A stretch of DNA of 64,000 nt from assembly GCF_000379685.1 (NCBI RefSeq), contig NZ_KB903251.1, positions 186,001-250,000 on the forward strand, written 5' to 3'. A program made the position numbers and the translations under genes. Shown here in pieces: positions 1 through 9,340 of the stretch. The notes beneath the pieces are model-generated. The model was not told the DNA's origin and made no database searches. It saw only the letters and a program-made list of their open reading frames with translations. The DNA comes from Catelliglobosispora koreensis DSM 44566 (GTDB taxonomy: Bacteria; Actinomycetota; Actinomycetes; Mycobacteriales; Micromonosporaceae). The first letter of the stretch is position 1; each line of letters opens with the position of its first letter.

Positions 1-647
1 TGGCGGCGGTCGCCTGATTCGCCGAGGTTGAAGCCAAGCTGATAACGCGTCCACAGAGTGTCGGGGTGCTCGGCACCAATGACGTGCGCACGGTCGACGG
101 CCACGTGCCGCAGCAACTGAACGGCACCGTTGTAGTCGCCACGGCCAGCCAGCGTTAGGGCGTCGTTGTATTGACGGGTCAACGTCGCGGCATCGGGCAG
201 CGGACTGGTCGGCGGGATGGACAACAGCGTGCTCACCGGCTTTGGTGGCGGTGGTGCCACCGGCGCCGCGGCCTTCGAGCCCCGCAAGCGGTCAACAAAC
301 CGTGACGGTGGCATCCGGCCGCCGGTCACATCCTCGAACTGAACATCACTGAGCCGGAAGAACCTCCGGCCGGAAATCAGCAGCGGGTAGATCGGCTTGC
401 CCATCTCCTCCGCCTGGTTGATTTCCCGGTTCACCCACACGGATTCTTCGGCGGCTGGACTCATCACGACGATAAAGGCCACGCATGAATCAAGCTGTTT
501 TCGGATCACAGCCGCCCACCGATCACCACTGATGATGTCGCGGTCGAACCAGACAGGTATGCCTTGCTGGCTCAGGTGTTCTGCCAGTTGCTCAACATAA
601 TCCGAGTCGCTGGCATGGCTGTAGCTGATAAACACGTGGCCCGTCAC
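1..647 (-). CDS. TIR domain protein with TPR-like C-terminal part (partial, runs off left edge)
   Basis: Reading the minus strand from a GTG at 647 gives a protein that opens with HVFISYSHASD, the classic start of a Toll/interleukin-1 receptor (TIR) domain, followed by PVWFDRD and INQAEEMGKPIYPLL further on. A proline-rich linker (VAPPPPKP, about residue 135) leads into LRHVAVDRAHVIGAEHPDTLWTR-like residues typical of TPR repeats found in actinobacterial signalling and NB-ARC proteins. The gene continues beyond base 1. TIR domains of bacteria are commonly NADases in defence; here the catalytic glutamate region (SPAAEESVWVNREI) is present. Function as a defence effector is inference. No other defence gene is visible in the window. 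The GTG start sits directly before the domain; an in-frame stop lies at 702-704. Confidence 0.8.
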   Translation of the reverse strand, partial: MTGHVFISYSHASDSDYVEQLAEHLSQQGIPVWFDRDIISGDRWAAVIRKQLDSCVAFIVVMSPAAEESVWVNREINQAEEMGKPIYPLLISGRRFFRLSDVQFEDVTGGRMPPSRFVDRLRGSKAAAPVAPPPPKPVSTLLSIPPTSPLPDAATLTRQYNDALTLAGRGDYNGAVQLLRHVAVDRAHVIGAEHPDTLWTRYQLGFNLGESGDRR

Positions 648-744
648 GAACAGAAAACTACCGATTGCCACACGTCCCTGACAAACCCAGTACGCCAATC
701 TTTATCCGAAATGCTTAGTCCTATGTGGAGAGAGATCAGTTAGC

Positions 745-1656
745 TCAGCTAACCAGGTTGATAGCCTTGGCGCGGCTGGCGTACTTCCGCCGGGCCTTGA
801 TGGCGAGGTCAATGAGGATTCCAGCGACGGTGAGCACCAGCACAAACTTGACGAGACGGTCCGACGGGGGACTCTGGTAAACCGGGCCGGCGAACACCAC
901 CCACGTCATCACCGCGCCCATCGCGAGGTCCAAGACAAGCTCCAATTTGCGTGTGAAGGGCGACCATCGCCCCTGGACGGTGACCATGGCGAAGTGCACT
1001 ATCGCGAGCACCATGAGCGCGAGCACCAAGGGGCCCCGCAGGCGCAGGAACTCCTCGTCGAAGGAGAACGCCGCGATCGCGTCAGGTGCCGAGGTCACCT
1101 TCTTGATGAGCCAGCTGGCGTTGACCAGCACCAGCGTCCCGGCGACGAAGAACACTATCGCCGCGATCCGGCCGGCCCTGTTCACGTGATCGGTCCGTGA
1201 CGGCTTGGGTTTCCAGGCCGCACTGCTAGGCCAGCGCCTGCGCACCCAGCCCGCGATGCCAAAGCACACGACGAGAAGGCCGGGCCACCAGAAGGACTGC
1301 AGGACATATTTGAAGTACCACACCTGAAGCACCATCATCGCGCCGCTGCCCGCCTCGATGGCCTCGATCAGCCCCAGCGACCAGATGACGATGACGCCGA
1401 CAACGCTGAGCCTGAGGAACGGGCGCGTGTCACCCTGATCGATCACTGTCAGCGGTTTTCCGTACCGTGCGGCCACTTCCGCGGGACGGCCGAAGCCCCG
1501 CAACAGTTCGAGCGCCTCGTCAGCCGAGCCGTCCCCAAGCTCGTCGCGCAACAGCTCGCGCAGCTCCATCGAAACGTCGGCCCGATCCTTGCGTGGCAGC
1601 AATCTGGCCACATCGGCCACGTAGGCGTCAATTAGTTCAGGCGCGGTCATCATCAT
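745..1656 (-). CDS. HAAS-domain integral membrane protein (partner of PadR regulator)
   Basis: The N-terminal 70 residues (APELIDAYVADVARLLP, then a run of ELRELLRDEL) match the HAAS signalling domain that accompanies PadR regulators. The remainder carries about five to six hydrophobic segments (for example around residues 80-110, 115-140, 165-190, 205-225, 240-280), so the protein is an integral membrane protein. It starts inside the stop codon of the PadR gene (ATGATGA overlap), so the two are translationally coupled. PadR/HAAS pairs usually control an adjacent membrane or transport function; no transporter is linked here. The start could also be the second or third ATG in the ATGATGATG string. 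Confidence 0.8.
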   Translation of the reverse strand: MMMTAPELIDAYVADVARLLPRKDRADVSMELRELLRDELGDGSADEALELLRGFGRPAEVAARYGKPLTVIDQGDTRPFLRLSVVGVIVIWSLGLIEAIEAGSGAMMVLQVWYFKYVLQSFWWPGLLVVCFGIAGWVRRRWPSSAAWKPKPSRTDHVNRAGRIAAIVFFVAGTLVLVNASWLIKKVTSAPDAIAAFSFDEEFLRLRGPLVLALMVLAIVHFAMVTVQGRWSPFTRKLELVLDLAMGAVMTWVVFAGPVYQSPPSDRLVKFVLVLTVAGILIDLAIKARRKYASRAKAINLVS

Positions 1657-1982
1657 CCTTCATCACCTTCCAGGAGCCGGTCCATAACCTCGTTCAGCCC
1701 GCGCCATGAGGCCGTCAGCTGCTCGCAGAGCTTCACCCCGGTGTCGCTGAGCTGGTAATAGCGCCGCGGTGACCCTTCATTGGCCCGCCACTCGCTGGTG
1801 AGCACGCCCTGCGACTCCAGCCGCCGCAACAGCGGATAGAGCGTGCCCTCTTCGATGGGGAGCCCTTTGCTGGACAGCGACTGCCGCAGCTCGTAGCCGT
1901 AGCGGTAGGACCGCAACTGCGACAGGACAGCCAGCACGACCACCCCTCGCCGCAGTTCAAGCTCCAGCTTCTCGCTTACCAT
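1653..1982 (-). CDS. PadR family transcriptional regulator
   Basis: This 109-residue protein has the winged-helix signature of PadR: LELRRGVVVLAVLS, then YGYELRQSL, EEGTLYPLLRRLE and YYQLSDTG. I chose the ATG at 1982 because PadR proteins begin just before the first helix; the longer frame up to 2039 adds an unrelated N-terminus. Directly upstream lies a perfect 12-bp palindrome (1989-2000) that is a plausible autoregulatory operator. The stop overlaps the start of the HAAS membrane protein, indicating one transcript. PadR proteins generally repress and respond to small ligands; the ligand here cannot be deduced. Confidence 0.9.
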   Translation of the reverse strand: MVSEKLELELRRGVVVLAVLSQLRSYRYGYELRQSLSSKGLPIEEGTLYPLLRRLESQGVLTSEWRANEGSPRRYYQLSDTGVKLCEQLTASWRGLNEVMDRLLEGDEG

Positions 1983-1988
1983 GCGCCA

Positions 1989-2000
1989 CACAGTACTGTG
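1989..2000. promoter_or_regulatory. 12-bp perfect palindrome upstream of the PadR gene (candidate operator)
   Basis: The sequence cacagtactgtg is its own reverse complement and ends 6 bases upstream of the PadR ATG at 1982. PadR regulators typically bind palindromes in their own promoter, so autoregulation is the simplest reading. This is inferred from position and symmetry only. Confidence 0.5.
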
Positions 2001-2080
2001 CGCCACATAGGCTCGTCTAGTGACAGAATTCAGCACCATGTCCCCTGGGCTGCTTCAGCAGTCTCCAATGTGGAGGATCT

Positions 2081-2611
2081 ATGTCCGGCAACGCGAGACA
2101 GCCCAGCAACAAGCTCCTTGTCCTCGGGTGTTTGGTTCCTCTGCTCGCTGTACTCGTAGGAGCTGGAAGCCTGCTGGTCCACTACGCCATCGAATCCCCC
2201 GTGTCGCCTTATCAAGTGGAGTTCTCCGCGTCCGGGAAGGCGTGCACAAAGGATGATCCGGGAGACTCTGCGCTCGTCCTTGATCAGGACACGGGCGAGG
2301 TTCTGTATTGCAGTGTCCTGCCTCCGATGGGTGTGACCGGCGGTCCTCTTGCTAGCGGGGCGTTTTCGGCTGAGGAGGTTGGACGCATCACTCAACTGTC
2401 GCGTTCGCTCGCCTCAGAAGGTGGCTTTAGCGATGCGGACCGAGACGCTGTGCAGCAACTGGTGGCACAGATCAGCCGCGAACACGGCCACGACAAGATG
2501 GAGCCAACCCTGCTCGAAGACCTGACGTGGAATGTCGGCCTCTTCAGTCTCATCGCAGGGTTTGCTGTAGTCATTGGTCTCGGCCTTTGGAGCCATTCCC
2601 GCGGGGATTGA
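2081..2611 (+). CDS. Hypothetical two-TM protein with extracytoplasmic middle domain
   Basis: I do not recognise this 176-residue family. A hydrophobic segment lies near the N-terminus (about residues 12-36, LLVLGCLVPLLAVLVGAGSL) and a second near the C-terminus (about 150-170), leaving a middle region of roughly 110 residues with two cysteines (SGKACTKDD and VLYCSVLPP) that could form a disulfide outside the cell. The start has a good ribosome-binding site (GGAGG at 2072-2076). It is divergent from the PadR/HAAS pair, so it may be a target of that regulator, but nothing in the sequence proves this. Confidence 0.65.
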   Translation: MSGNARQPSNKLLVLGCLVPLLAVLVGAGSLLVHYAIESPVSPYQVEFSASGKACTKDDPGDSALVLDQDTGEVLYCSVLPPMGVTGGPLASGAFSAEEVGRITQLSRSLASEGGFSDADRDAVQQLVAQISREHGHDKMEPTLLEDLTWNVGLFSLIAGFAVVIGLGLWSHSRGD

Positions 2612-2738
2612 GCTCAAGTTGTGATCCAAAGGCGCTTTACCGACGGCACGGAGACTGATTGGTGCGTCAGGAATGTAACGTCTCAGCCGTGAGCACCGCT
2701 TAGTAGATAAGCGTTCCGGTCGGCGGATGGAGGCTCCA

Positions 2739-3170
2739 ATGACGTCAGAGTGTCTGCGGATTATGTGCGAGCAGCTGGATGTGCACTGGCGGCAGCTTTA
2801 CGAAATCGACGTCATCGAGCAAGCCGAGTCCGTGATCCGCGAGCAGCACCAAAACGCGCTTCTCAAGCAGCTGACCGAGGCACTGTCCGATGTGGACACA
2901 GCGAAGGATCGCTTAGCTGAGGTGAGAGAGTCTTGCGGCCAATCGGCTGCAGCGATGGCCGAAGAACATCTGTGCGCGGTCAGGCGGCGTGCGGAAAACC
3001 TGCTGGATCAAATCAACCGGCAACGTGACGCCTGCGCGCTCGTGCAAGACACGCATAAGGCCAACCGTGCTCATCTGCTTCACGTGATTCAGGCCTTGCA
3101 ACTAGCCATCAGCAGACGCCGTGCCGAGGAAGACAACGACGGCGTCCTCCCGTGGCCACCCGTCGTCTGA
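2739..3170 (+). CDS. Hypothetical helical (coiled-coil-like) protein
   Basis: The product of about 143 residues is almost entirely charged and helical, with heptad-like stretches (LLKQLTEALSDVDTAKDRLAEV and RRRAENLLDQINRQRD), so a coiled coil is likely. No signal peptide, membrane segment or catalytic motif is visible and I do not recognise a family. The ATG at 2739 is preferred over that at 2727 because GGAGG (2729-2733) lies five bases upstream. A short dyad (cgctta-n5-taagcg, 2696-2712) lies upstream and could be part of its promoter. Confidence 0.55.
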   Translation: MTSECLRIMCEQLDVHWRQLYEIDVIEQAESVIREQHQNALLKQLTEALSDVDTAKDRLAEVRESCGQSAAAMAEEHLCAVRRRAENLLDQINRQRDACALVQDTHKANRAHLLHVIQALQLAISRRRAEEDNDGVLPWPPVV

Positions 3171-3188
3171 CCCGCTGTCGCATGGGTA

Positions 3189-3201
3189 CCGAAACTTTCG
3201 G
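3189..3201. promoter_or_regulatory. Candidate xylanase operator palindrome
   Basis: The 13-base sequence ccgaaactttcgg is a near-perfect palindrome and contains the CGAAACTTTCG core described upstream of actinomycete xylanase genes, where LacI-family repressors bind. Its location about 310 bases upstream of the GH11 ATG fits control of that gene, though it is far away, which implies a long leader or a distal site. Confidence 0.6.
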
Positions 3202-3331
3202 CATTCTCACGCCGAAGATTTAGTGATCTCCAAAGTAGACAGGCTATCTTCGGCGGCAGCTAAAGCCGTGCAAAGGCACTAAAAGGGAGCACGCGAGAGT
3301 GCCATCGCTTCCGGAAGTTTCCCGGAAGTTA

Positions 3332-3361
3332 TTGACAGTCCAAATTGGGCCGGCTGATGAT
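3332..3361 (+). promoter_or_regulatory. Candidate promoter for the GH11 xylanase
   Basis: A perfect -35 hexamer ttgaca (3332-3337) is followed 18 bases later by gatgat (3356-3361), matching four of six -10 positions. It would leave a leader of about 140 bases before the ATG at 3509. Predicted by pattern only. Confidence 0.4.
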
Positions 3362-3496
3362 TCGAGCATCGATGAACCTCAACGATCGAGACATCCCGGC
3401 GTGATCCGGCGCTGATGACGGTGGCCGTGCCCGACGGCCCCACGACAGTGCCGAGTCGTGTCACGCAGCCTGGTCCCTAGGGCTGCCCTCACCTAA

Positions 3497-4642
<1,146 letters not shown>

Positions 4643-4647
4643 CCGCC

Positions 4648-4687
4648 GTCCGGGCCCTCGGCAGCGAAAGCGGTCTGGGGCCCGGAC
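4648..4687 (+). terminator. Rho-independent-like hairpin after the xylanase gene
   Basis: Two perfectly complementary 10-base arms, gtccgggccc (4648-4657) and gggcccggac (4678-4687), begin 5 bases after the xylanase stop. There is no T tract, as is common for actinobacterial terminators. Confidence 0.65.
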
Positions 4688-4736
4688 AACAAAGTTTGGT
4701 ACTGCGACGGTTCGCGATCCCGATTACGGTCTGCAC

Positions 4737-5165
4737 ATGGTCCCCGACATTCATATCGTGTTCGACTGCGGCGATCCGGACCTCCTCGCTCGTTTCTGGA
4801 TGGTGGCGCTACCTGGCTACGACTTCCCGCACGGCCCACCCGACGGCTACGCCACCTGGGAGGAATGGGCGGACGCCAACGAGATTCCGGAAGATCAGCG
4901 CAACGCCGGCCGCACCTTGGTCGACAAGAAAGGCCACCGTCCCGACATCTTCTTCCTCCGCGTTCCTGAACCCAAGAGCACAAAGAACCGCGTCCACCTC
5001 GACGTGAAAGCCGGCGGGCCAGACGATGGCCAGCGCCGCGCACGGATCGAGGCGGTTGGCGCCCAGCTAATCGCCGCCGGTGGATCGATCCTGCGCCGCG
5101 TAGACGACGGACGGTTCTGGCTTGTCATGCAAGACCCGGAAGGCAACGAATTCTGCGTCAACTAA
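4737..5165 (+). CDS. VOC (glyoxalase/bleomycin resistance-like) family protein
   Basis: The 142-residue protein has the paired beta-alpha-beta-beta-beta layout of the vicinal oxygen chelate superfamily: IHIVFDCGDPDLLARFW at the start and RVHLDVKA plus LVMQDPEGNEFCV at the end. This two-part version with a long middle loop is common in actinobacteria (Glyoxalase_6 type) and is usually of unknown substrate. The ATG at 4737 is preferred; the frame is open further upstream to 4608 but that part overlaps the xylanase end and its hairpin and has no family character. Confidence 0.85.
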   Translation: MVPDIHIVFDCGDPDLLARFWMVALPGYDFPHGPPDGYATWEEWADANEIPEDQRNAGRTLVDKKGHRPDIFFLRVPEPKSTKNRVHLDVKAGGPDDGQRRARIEAVGAQLIAAGGSILRRVDDGRFWLVMQDPEGNEFCVN

Positions 5166-5226
5166 AGACCACGCTTTCCGGTGAATGCCTGTTTAGCGGC
5201 CGGCCTTTAGGGGCAACCAGCGGTTC

Positions 5227-5448
5227 ATGGCCGACAGTTTCATGCAGCTGATAAATAACGCCCGCCTGATAGAAGACACAGGCGGGCCGGCCCCGGCCAC
5301 AGATCTTGAACGCTTTGACGCCAGCCTGGCTGAGCTGATTCGCCGCGCTCGTTTGCAGGCGGGCGAACTCGCTCTAATGATCCAGCGCATGGAAAAGCTC
5401 CGCCTCGATATCAGGACGCACCTGCCCCGGCCGCGCACCGCGGAGTAG
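5227..5448 (+). CDS. Small hypothetical protein
   Basis: A 73-residue frame whose product is mostly helical (ERFDASLAELIRRARL and MIQRMEKLRLDIR). It lies co-directionally 61 bases behind the VOC gene. I do not recognise a family, and the evidence is only its protein-like composition and open frame. Confidence 0.4.
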   Translation: MADSFMQLINNARLIEDTGGPAPATDLERFDASLAELIRRARLQAGELALMIQRMEKLRLDIRTHLPRPRTAE

Positions 5449-5571
5449 GTGCCCTGCGGGTGCGGCTGTCCGCCTCGTGCTCGTGGCGGTGAGCGTCGCA
5501 GGCAGCCAGCCGCACCACCGCTCACCTGCCTGGCTAAGAATCCAACATGCGCAGGTGGGGAAGAGTGAGAG

Positions 5572-5645
5572 TGCGCCCGGCAGGATTCGAACCTGCGACC
5601 GGCGGATTAGAAGTCCGCTGCTCTATCCAGCTGAGCTACGAGCGC
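5572..5645 (-). tRNA. tRNA-Arg (anticodon UCU)
   Basis: The minus strand gives a canonical cloverleaf of 74 bases. The acceptor arms GCGCTCG and CGGGCGC pair with one G-T wobble. The anticodon arm has loop CTTCTAA and so anticodon TCT, reading AGA. The T loop is TTCGAAT with a 5-bp GCAGG/CCTGC stem. The discriminator base is A. CCA is not encoded. Confidence 0.97.
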
Positions 5646-5686
5646 ATCCGTAAGGGTCGCCGGCCAGCATAGGTGACGGACCGTGA

Positions 5687-5732
5687 CGCCCGGAGAAAAG
5701 GGTACCGCGGACACGGTACCGCTCCCCGGGCG
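5687..5732 (-). terminator. Nested hairpin downstream of the sugar dehydrogenase gene
   Basis: Outer arms cgcccgg (5687-5693) and ccgggcg (5726-5732) enclose inner arms ggtaccg (5701-5707) and cggtacc (5714-5720). On the minus strand it begins 20 bases after the stop of the sugar dehydrogenase and contains a short T run. Confidence 0.55.
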
Positions 5733-5751
5733 CGTCGGGCATCTCGATTAA

Positions 5752-7581
5752 CTACGGCGCTGATCCATTGGTGGACGTAACTTTCCAGATCCGGCCGTTG
5801 GCTTTGGCGAGGATGTAGAGCTCTCCCGCCGCGTCGAGGCCGAATCGGAGGTCGACTCGGGAGTCTCCGGCTAAAGACGGCATGCTTGTCTGCGTACCAG
5901 ATGAATTGAATATCTTGAATTGATAGACCTGGGGTAGGGGACCGCCGCGGACCATGGACGATTCGTTGGTGTAGAAGACCCAGCCCTGCACCAGATCGCC
6001 GAAGATGTATTTGCCCCGTAGCGCGGGGATGGCGTTGCCGCGGTAGACGAAGCCGCCGGCGATGGCGCGGCCGAGGTCGCTGCTGCAGTTCCAGCCAGGC
6101 GGGGGATCGTGGTCGTAGGCCGCGACCGGATAGGTATAGCCAAACGTCGAGTCGTTGGACGGCAGGCTGTAAACGTTGCAGGGATCGGATTTGTTGTAGA
6201 TCCAGGCGCCTTCGCGGTCGCTCCAGCCCATGTTGTCACCGGCGCGTACGTCATAGACGCCCTCAATGGTGTGTTCGCCGATGTGGCCGAGGAACATGCG
6301 GTTCGTGCCGCCGCGGTCCCAGCTGAAGCGGTGCGGGTCGCGGTAGCCGATCGAGTAGATCTCACCGAGCGTTCCGGGCACGCCAACGAATGGATTGTTC
6401 GGCGGGATGCCGTAGCGGCCGTTCGCGCTGTTCGTGCCCGCCGGGTTGATCCGCAGGAGCTTGCCGAACGGGACATTGCGCTGCTGCGGGATCGTGCTCG
6501 ACGCGCCGCGGCCGCCATCGCCAACCGCGATATACAGCAAGCCGTCTGTCGTGTTCGGATTGAAGTCGATCTGCTGAATAGCGTGAATGTAGGTGCCAAA
6601 ACCGAGGCGCAGCAGCTGCCGCCGAGTACCAGTAAATGTTGTCGCCATGGGGTTGCTGGCGGTCCATTCGGTGACGACGCTGTGCACCACGGCGCTGGAT
6701 TGCGTCCAGTCCGCTTGCTGGTTGGGCGATTCACTGTGGACGGTGTAGAACTTGCCGTTCGTGACGTACTGCGGGTGGAACGTGACGAACCCAAAACCAC
6801 TGCCAAGGCCGCGGCCTGAGAAGAAATTGCCGCCAACCGTGGCGCGAACATCTAGATAGGTGGTTGGGGTTCCACCACTGGCTGGTACTAGGTAGAGCTT
6901 GCCGTTGAGGTCGGGAACGAACTTGCGCCCGGGTATGCCCGGCACCTCACCTAGGTGGTTGATGCGGGCCCGGCGCACGAGGCGGGAGTCCGTCGGCGCG
7001 GGCACCGGGTTTGACTGCGGAAACGTCGCGAACTCCGTGAGCACGAGACCGAGCCCTGACGTGACCGGATCGTTGGGGATCGGGTCCTCGACCGGCGCGG
7101 GATCGCCGCCTCCGCCCTGGCCATCGTCAACGGTGAGGGAGTCGATATTGGACAGTCCGTTGGACGTCGTCGCGCTGATACGGATGGTGTTGGTGCCAGC
7201 GGCCAATGTGGCGGTCGCGCTCATGGTGGACCACGATGTCCACGCGCCCGTGGGCGGAAAGAGCGGGCTGGAGTGGGCGGTGCCGTTGATGGTGAGCGTC
7301 GCGGGACGGTTCGACGTGGTTCCGTTGGCGTGCCGGAAGACGAGGGTCCGGCTGGCGGCCGCCGTCATCGGGACGCTGAACTCGATGGCTGCCCCGATAG
7401 CGTTGGCGCTGTTGACGAATCCGGTGCCGGTGAAGCCCGCGTGATTGCTCTCGACGACACCGTTGATGATCGTGGCCTGTTCGGCTTCGTAACGGACCGG
7501 GGCGGCGCTGGCGGCGGGACTGATGACAAAGCTGAGCATGACGAGCGCGGCGAATGCCGCCCAGGTCCGGACGGGACGCAT
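5752..7581 (-). CDS. Secreted PQQ-dependent sugar dehydrogenase (GSDH) with N-terminal CBM35-like module
   Basis: The 609-residue precursor begins with a signal peptide (AAFAALVMLSFVISPAASA). Residues about 28-155 are a carbohydrate-binding module of the CBM6/35 type (YEAEQATI, then GGGG linker). From about 180 on it resembles the glucose/sorbosone dehydrogenase propeller: VPGIPGRKFVPDL, ALGDGG-like AVGDGGRG, YSIGYRDPHRF, NMGWSDREG, IAGGFVYRG and YIFGDLVQGWV. Such enzymes oxidise aldose sugars with PQQ outside the membrane; which sugar is used is unknown. A polysaccharide-binding module and the nearby xylanase suggest a role in plant polymer breakdown. No PQQ synthesis genes are in the window. 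Confidence 0.9.
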   Translation of the reverse strand: MRPVRTWAAFAALVMLSFVISPAASAAPVRYEAEQATIINGVVESNHAGFTGTGFVNSANAIGAAIEFSVPMTAAASRTLVFRHANGTTSNRPATLTINGTAHSSPLFPPTGAWTSWSTMSATATLAAGTNTIRISATTSNGLSNIDSLTVDDGQGGGGDPAPVEDPIPNDPVTSGLGLVLTEFATFPQSNPVPAPTDSRLVRRARINHLGEVPGIPGRKFVPDLNGKLYLVPASGGTPTTYLDVRATVGGNFFSGRGLGSGFGFVTFHPQYVTNGKFYTVHSESPNQQADWTQSSAVVHSVVTEWTASNPMATTFTGTRRQLLRLGFGTYIHAIQQIDFNPNTTDGLLYIAVGDGGRGASSTIPQQRNVPFGKLLRINPAGTNSANGRYGIPPNNPFVGVPGTLGEIYSIGYRDPHRFSWDRGGTNRMFLGHIGEHTIEGVYDVRAGDNMGWSDREGAWIYNKSDPCNVYSLPSNDSTFGYTYPVAAYDHDPPPGWNCSSDLGRAIAGGFVYRGNAIPALRGKYIFGDLVQGWVFYTNESSMVRGGPLPQVYQFKIFNSSGTQTSMPSLAGDSRVDLRFGLDAAGELYILAKANGRIWKVTSTNGSAP

Positions 7582-7654
7582 AGTCGTCTCGATTCGACGG
7601 TTGGAAACCTTTCCATTAATAGTTCGTCAGGTTAACAATCCATCTTGATCGATT

Positions 7655-8617
7655 CTAGATGTAGGCGCCCAGCCACTTCTGGGTCTCGCTGAAGAACCGC
7701 TGCCTGGCAGGCTCCCGGGACAAGGTCAGGTCGTGTTTGCCGCCATCGATGCGCACCACCGTGACGTGGCGGCCGAGCGCTGGTGCCCAGCGGGAGATGT
7801 GCTCGACGTTCAGCACGGCGTCAGCCTCGTGGGCGGCATCGTCCCAAACCGGGGCATGAAACGAGGCGCTGGAGTGCGCGACCAGGATCGGCGCCGTGAT
7901 GTCCAGGCCCGCCCGCAGGCGCTGCTGTCCTAAGCGGACCGCGTGCAGCCAGCCCAGCCGGGCCGGGAACGACGACACCGGTTTCCACGACAGGTCATAG
8001 ACCCACTCGCCGTTGTAGTCCTGGTGCAGGCTCTGGCCGTAAAGCGATACACCACGCGAGCCGAACGGGCGCTTAGGCAGCCGCCCGGCGACGCGGCCGA
8101 TCACGGCGGCAAGCGGCCGGCGGACCATCCAGCTGGTGTTGAAGTCAAAGAACGGACTGTTGAGCACGAGCCCGTCCACGGCCCCGGTGTGCGAACGCGA
8201 ATGCGCCCACAGCGACGAGATCAGGCCACCGGTCGAGTGAGCGAAGATGACCATCGTGTCGTGCTCATCGTCGGCCCTGATGATGCGGGCCGCCTCGTCG
8301 AGCTCGGGGAAATAGTCCGCCAGGCTGCTGACATAGTTCGCGGTTTGATGGGGCTGCAGACTCCGGCCGTACTTACGCAGGTCGAGTGCGTAGAAGTCAT
8401 AACCGCGCTCGATGAAGAAGTCAGCGATATGCGTCTGGAAGAAATAGTCGTTGTAGCCGTGCAGGTATAGCGCCGCTTTCGGCGTCGGCTGAGGTGCCTT
8501 GCGGCTGACCAGCGTCGCGATGACGGGACCCTCGTCATCGTCGGGAAGCTCGATCACCCGCTGGTGATATGGCTCGCCGAGAACGTCGATCTGCAGTGCG
8601 TCCGTGCCCACCACCAA
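7655..8617 (-). CDS. Alpha/beta hydrolase (serine aminopeptidase S33 / monoacylglycerol-lipase-like)
   Basis: The 320-residue protein has the Hydrolase_4 pattern: oxyanion motif YLHGYNDYFFQ, LDLRKYGRS, nucleophile elbow FAHSTGG, an acidic residue in the later strand (APILVAHSS region) and the terminal histidine in DGGKHDLTLS. No signal peptide is seen, so it is cytosolic. Lysophospholipase or monoacylglycerol lipase activity is typical for the family, but the substrate is not determined. It is divergent from the ssb gene. Confidence 0.85.
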   Translation of the reverse strand: MVVGTDALQIDVLGEPYHQRVIELPDDDEGPVIATLVSRKAPQPTPKAALYLHGYNDYFFQTHIADFFIERGYDFYALDLRKYGRSLQPHQTANYVSSLADYFPELDEAARIIRADDEHDTMVIFAHSTGGLISSLWAHSRSHTGAVDGLVLNSPFFDFNTSWMVRRPLAAVIGRVAGRLPKRPFGSRGVSLYGQSLHQDYNGEWVYDLSWKPVSSFPARLGWLHAVRLGQQRLRAGLDITAPILVAHSSASFHAPVWDDAAHEADAVLNVEHISRWAPALGRHVTVVRIDGGKHDLTLSREPARQRFFSETQKWLGAYI

Positions 8618-8634
8618 AGATTACCTGGGGCTAG

Positions 8635-8660
8635 TTATCCACAGGCTGGGGTTATCCACA
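8635..8660. promoter_or_regulatory. Two tandem perfect DnaA boxes
   Basis: TTATCCACA occurs at 8635-8643 and again at 8652-8660, both in the same orientation with 17 bases between starts. They lie in the divergent gap between the hydrolase and ssb genes. TTATNCACA is the canonical DnaA box, while many actinobacterial boxes are TTGTCCACA. A role in regulating ssb or titrating DnaA is inference. Confidence 0.55.
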
Positions 8661-8746
8661 GCGGACGGGTCGTGAGGTTCGCTCGGGGTTGGGGTGCTGG
8701 CGCACGCTCCTTTTCAGGTTCGCAGATGGAGAAGGAGGGATGGGGG

Positions 8747-9259
8747 ATGTTCGATACACCTCTGACGATCGTGGGCAATGTCTTGACGGCGCCCGAGTTT
8801 CGCAAGACCAGCCAGTCCAACCAGGTGGTCGCGAGCTTCCGGGTCGCGTCGACCGCGCGGCGCTTCGATAAGGGGACGAGCGAATGGGTTGACGGGCATA
8901 GCTTGCGGGTTCGGGTGACGGCCTGGCGCCGGCTGGCCGAAGGCGCTGTCCAGTCGCTGAAAGTTGGCGACCCGGTCATCGTTGTCGGGCGGCTCTACAC
9001 GCGCGACTGGATCGACGAGGCGGGCGTGCGGCGCGTGCTTTACGAGCTCGACGCGGGCGCGATCGGGCACGACCTCGCTCGCGGGACGTCGACGTTCCAG
9101 CGGCACTCGTCGGCGGTCAGCACGAGCACGATCGAAGACGAGGAAGCGGAGCGCCGCGTCGGTGGCGAGGATTCGGAGCCTTATCACCCGGGCGTGGTTC
9201 CGCCGGGTGAGGCCGACGATGACGCGTTCGAAGACGAGCGTGAGCTGGCCGGAGTCTGA
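8747..9259 (+). CDS. ssb: Single-stranded DNA-binding protein (SSB, OB fold)
   Basis: The 170-residue protein shows the SSB OB fold: FDTPLTIVGNV, FRVASTARRFDK, WVDGHSLRVRVTAWRRLAE, LKVGDPVIVVGRLYTRDW and YELDAGAIGHDL. The acidic C-terminal part (DEEAERR, EADDDAFEDERELAGV) lacks the DDDIPF tip of the main SSB, suggesting the paralogous SSB common in actinobacteria. GAAGGAGG at 8731-8738 sets the ATG at 8747 as the start. Tandem DnaA boxes lie about 90 bases upstream. Confidence 0.92.
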   Translation: MFDTPLTIVGNVLTAPEFRKTSQSNQVVASFRVASTARRFDKGTSEWVDGHSLRVRVTAWRRLAEGAVQSLKVGDPVIVVGRLYTRDWIDEAGVRRVLYELDAGAIGHDLARGTSTFQRHSSAVSTSTIEDEEAERRVGGEDSEPYHPGVVPPGEADDDAFEDERELAGV

Positions 9260-9340
9260 CCGCTGCTGGGGACAGGGGTGGCCGGTGAGGGCGCTCTGGG
9301 GAGAGGGGGGCACCGGCCACCCCGGCACGGATAGGCTCGG

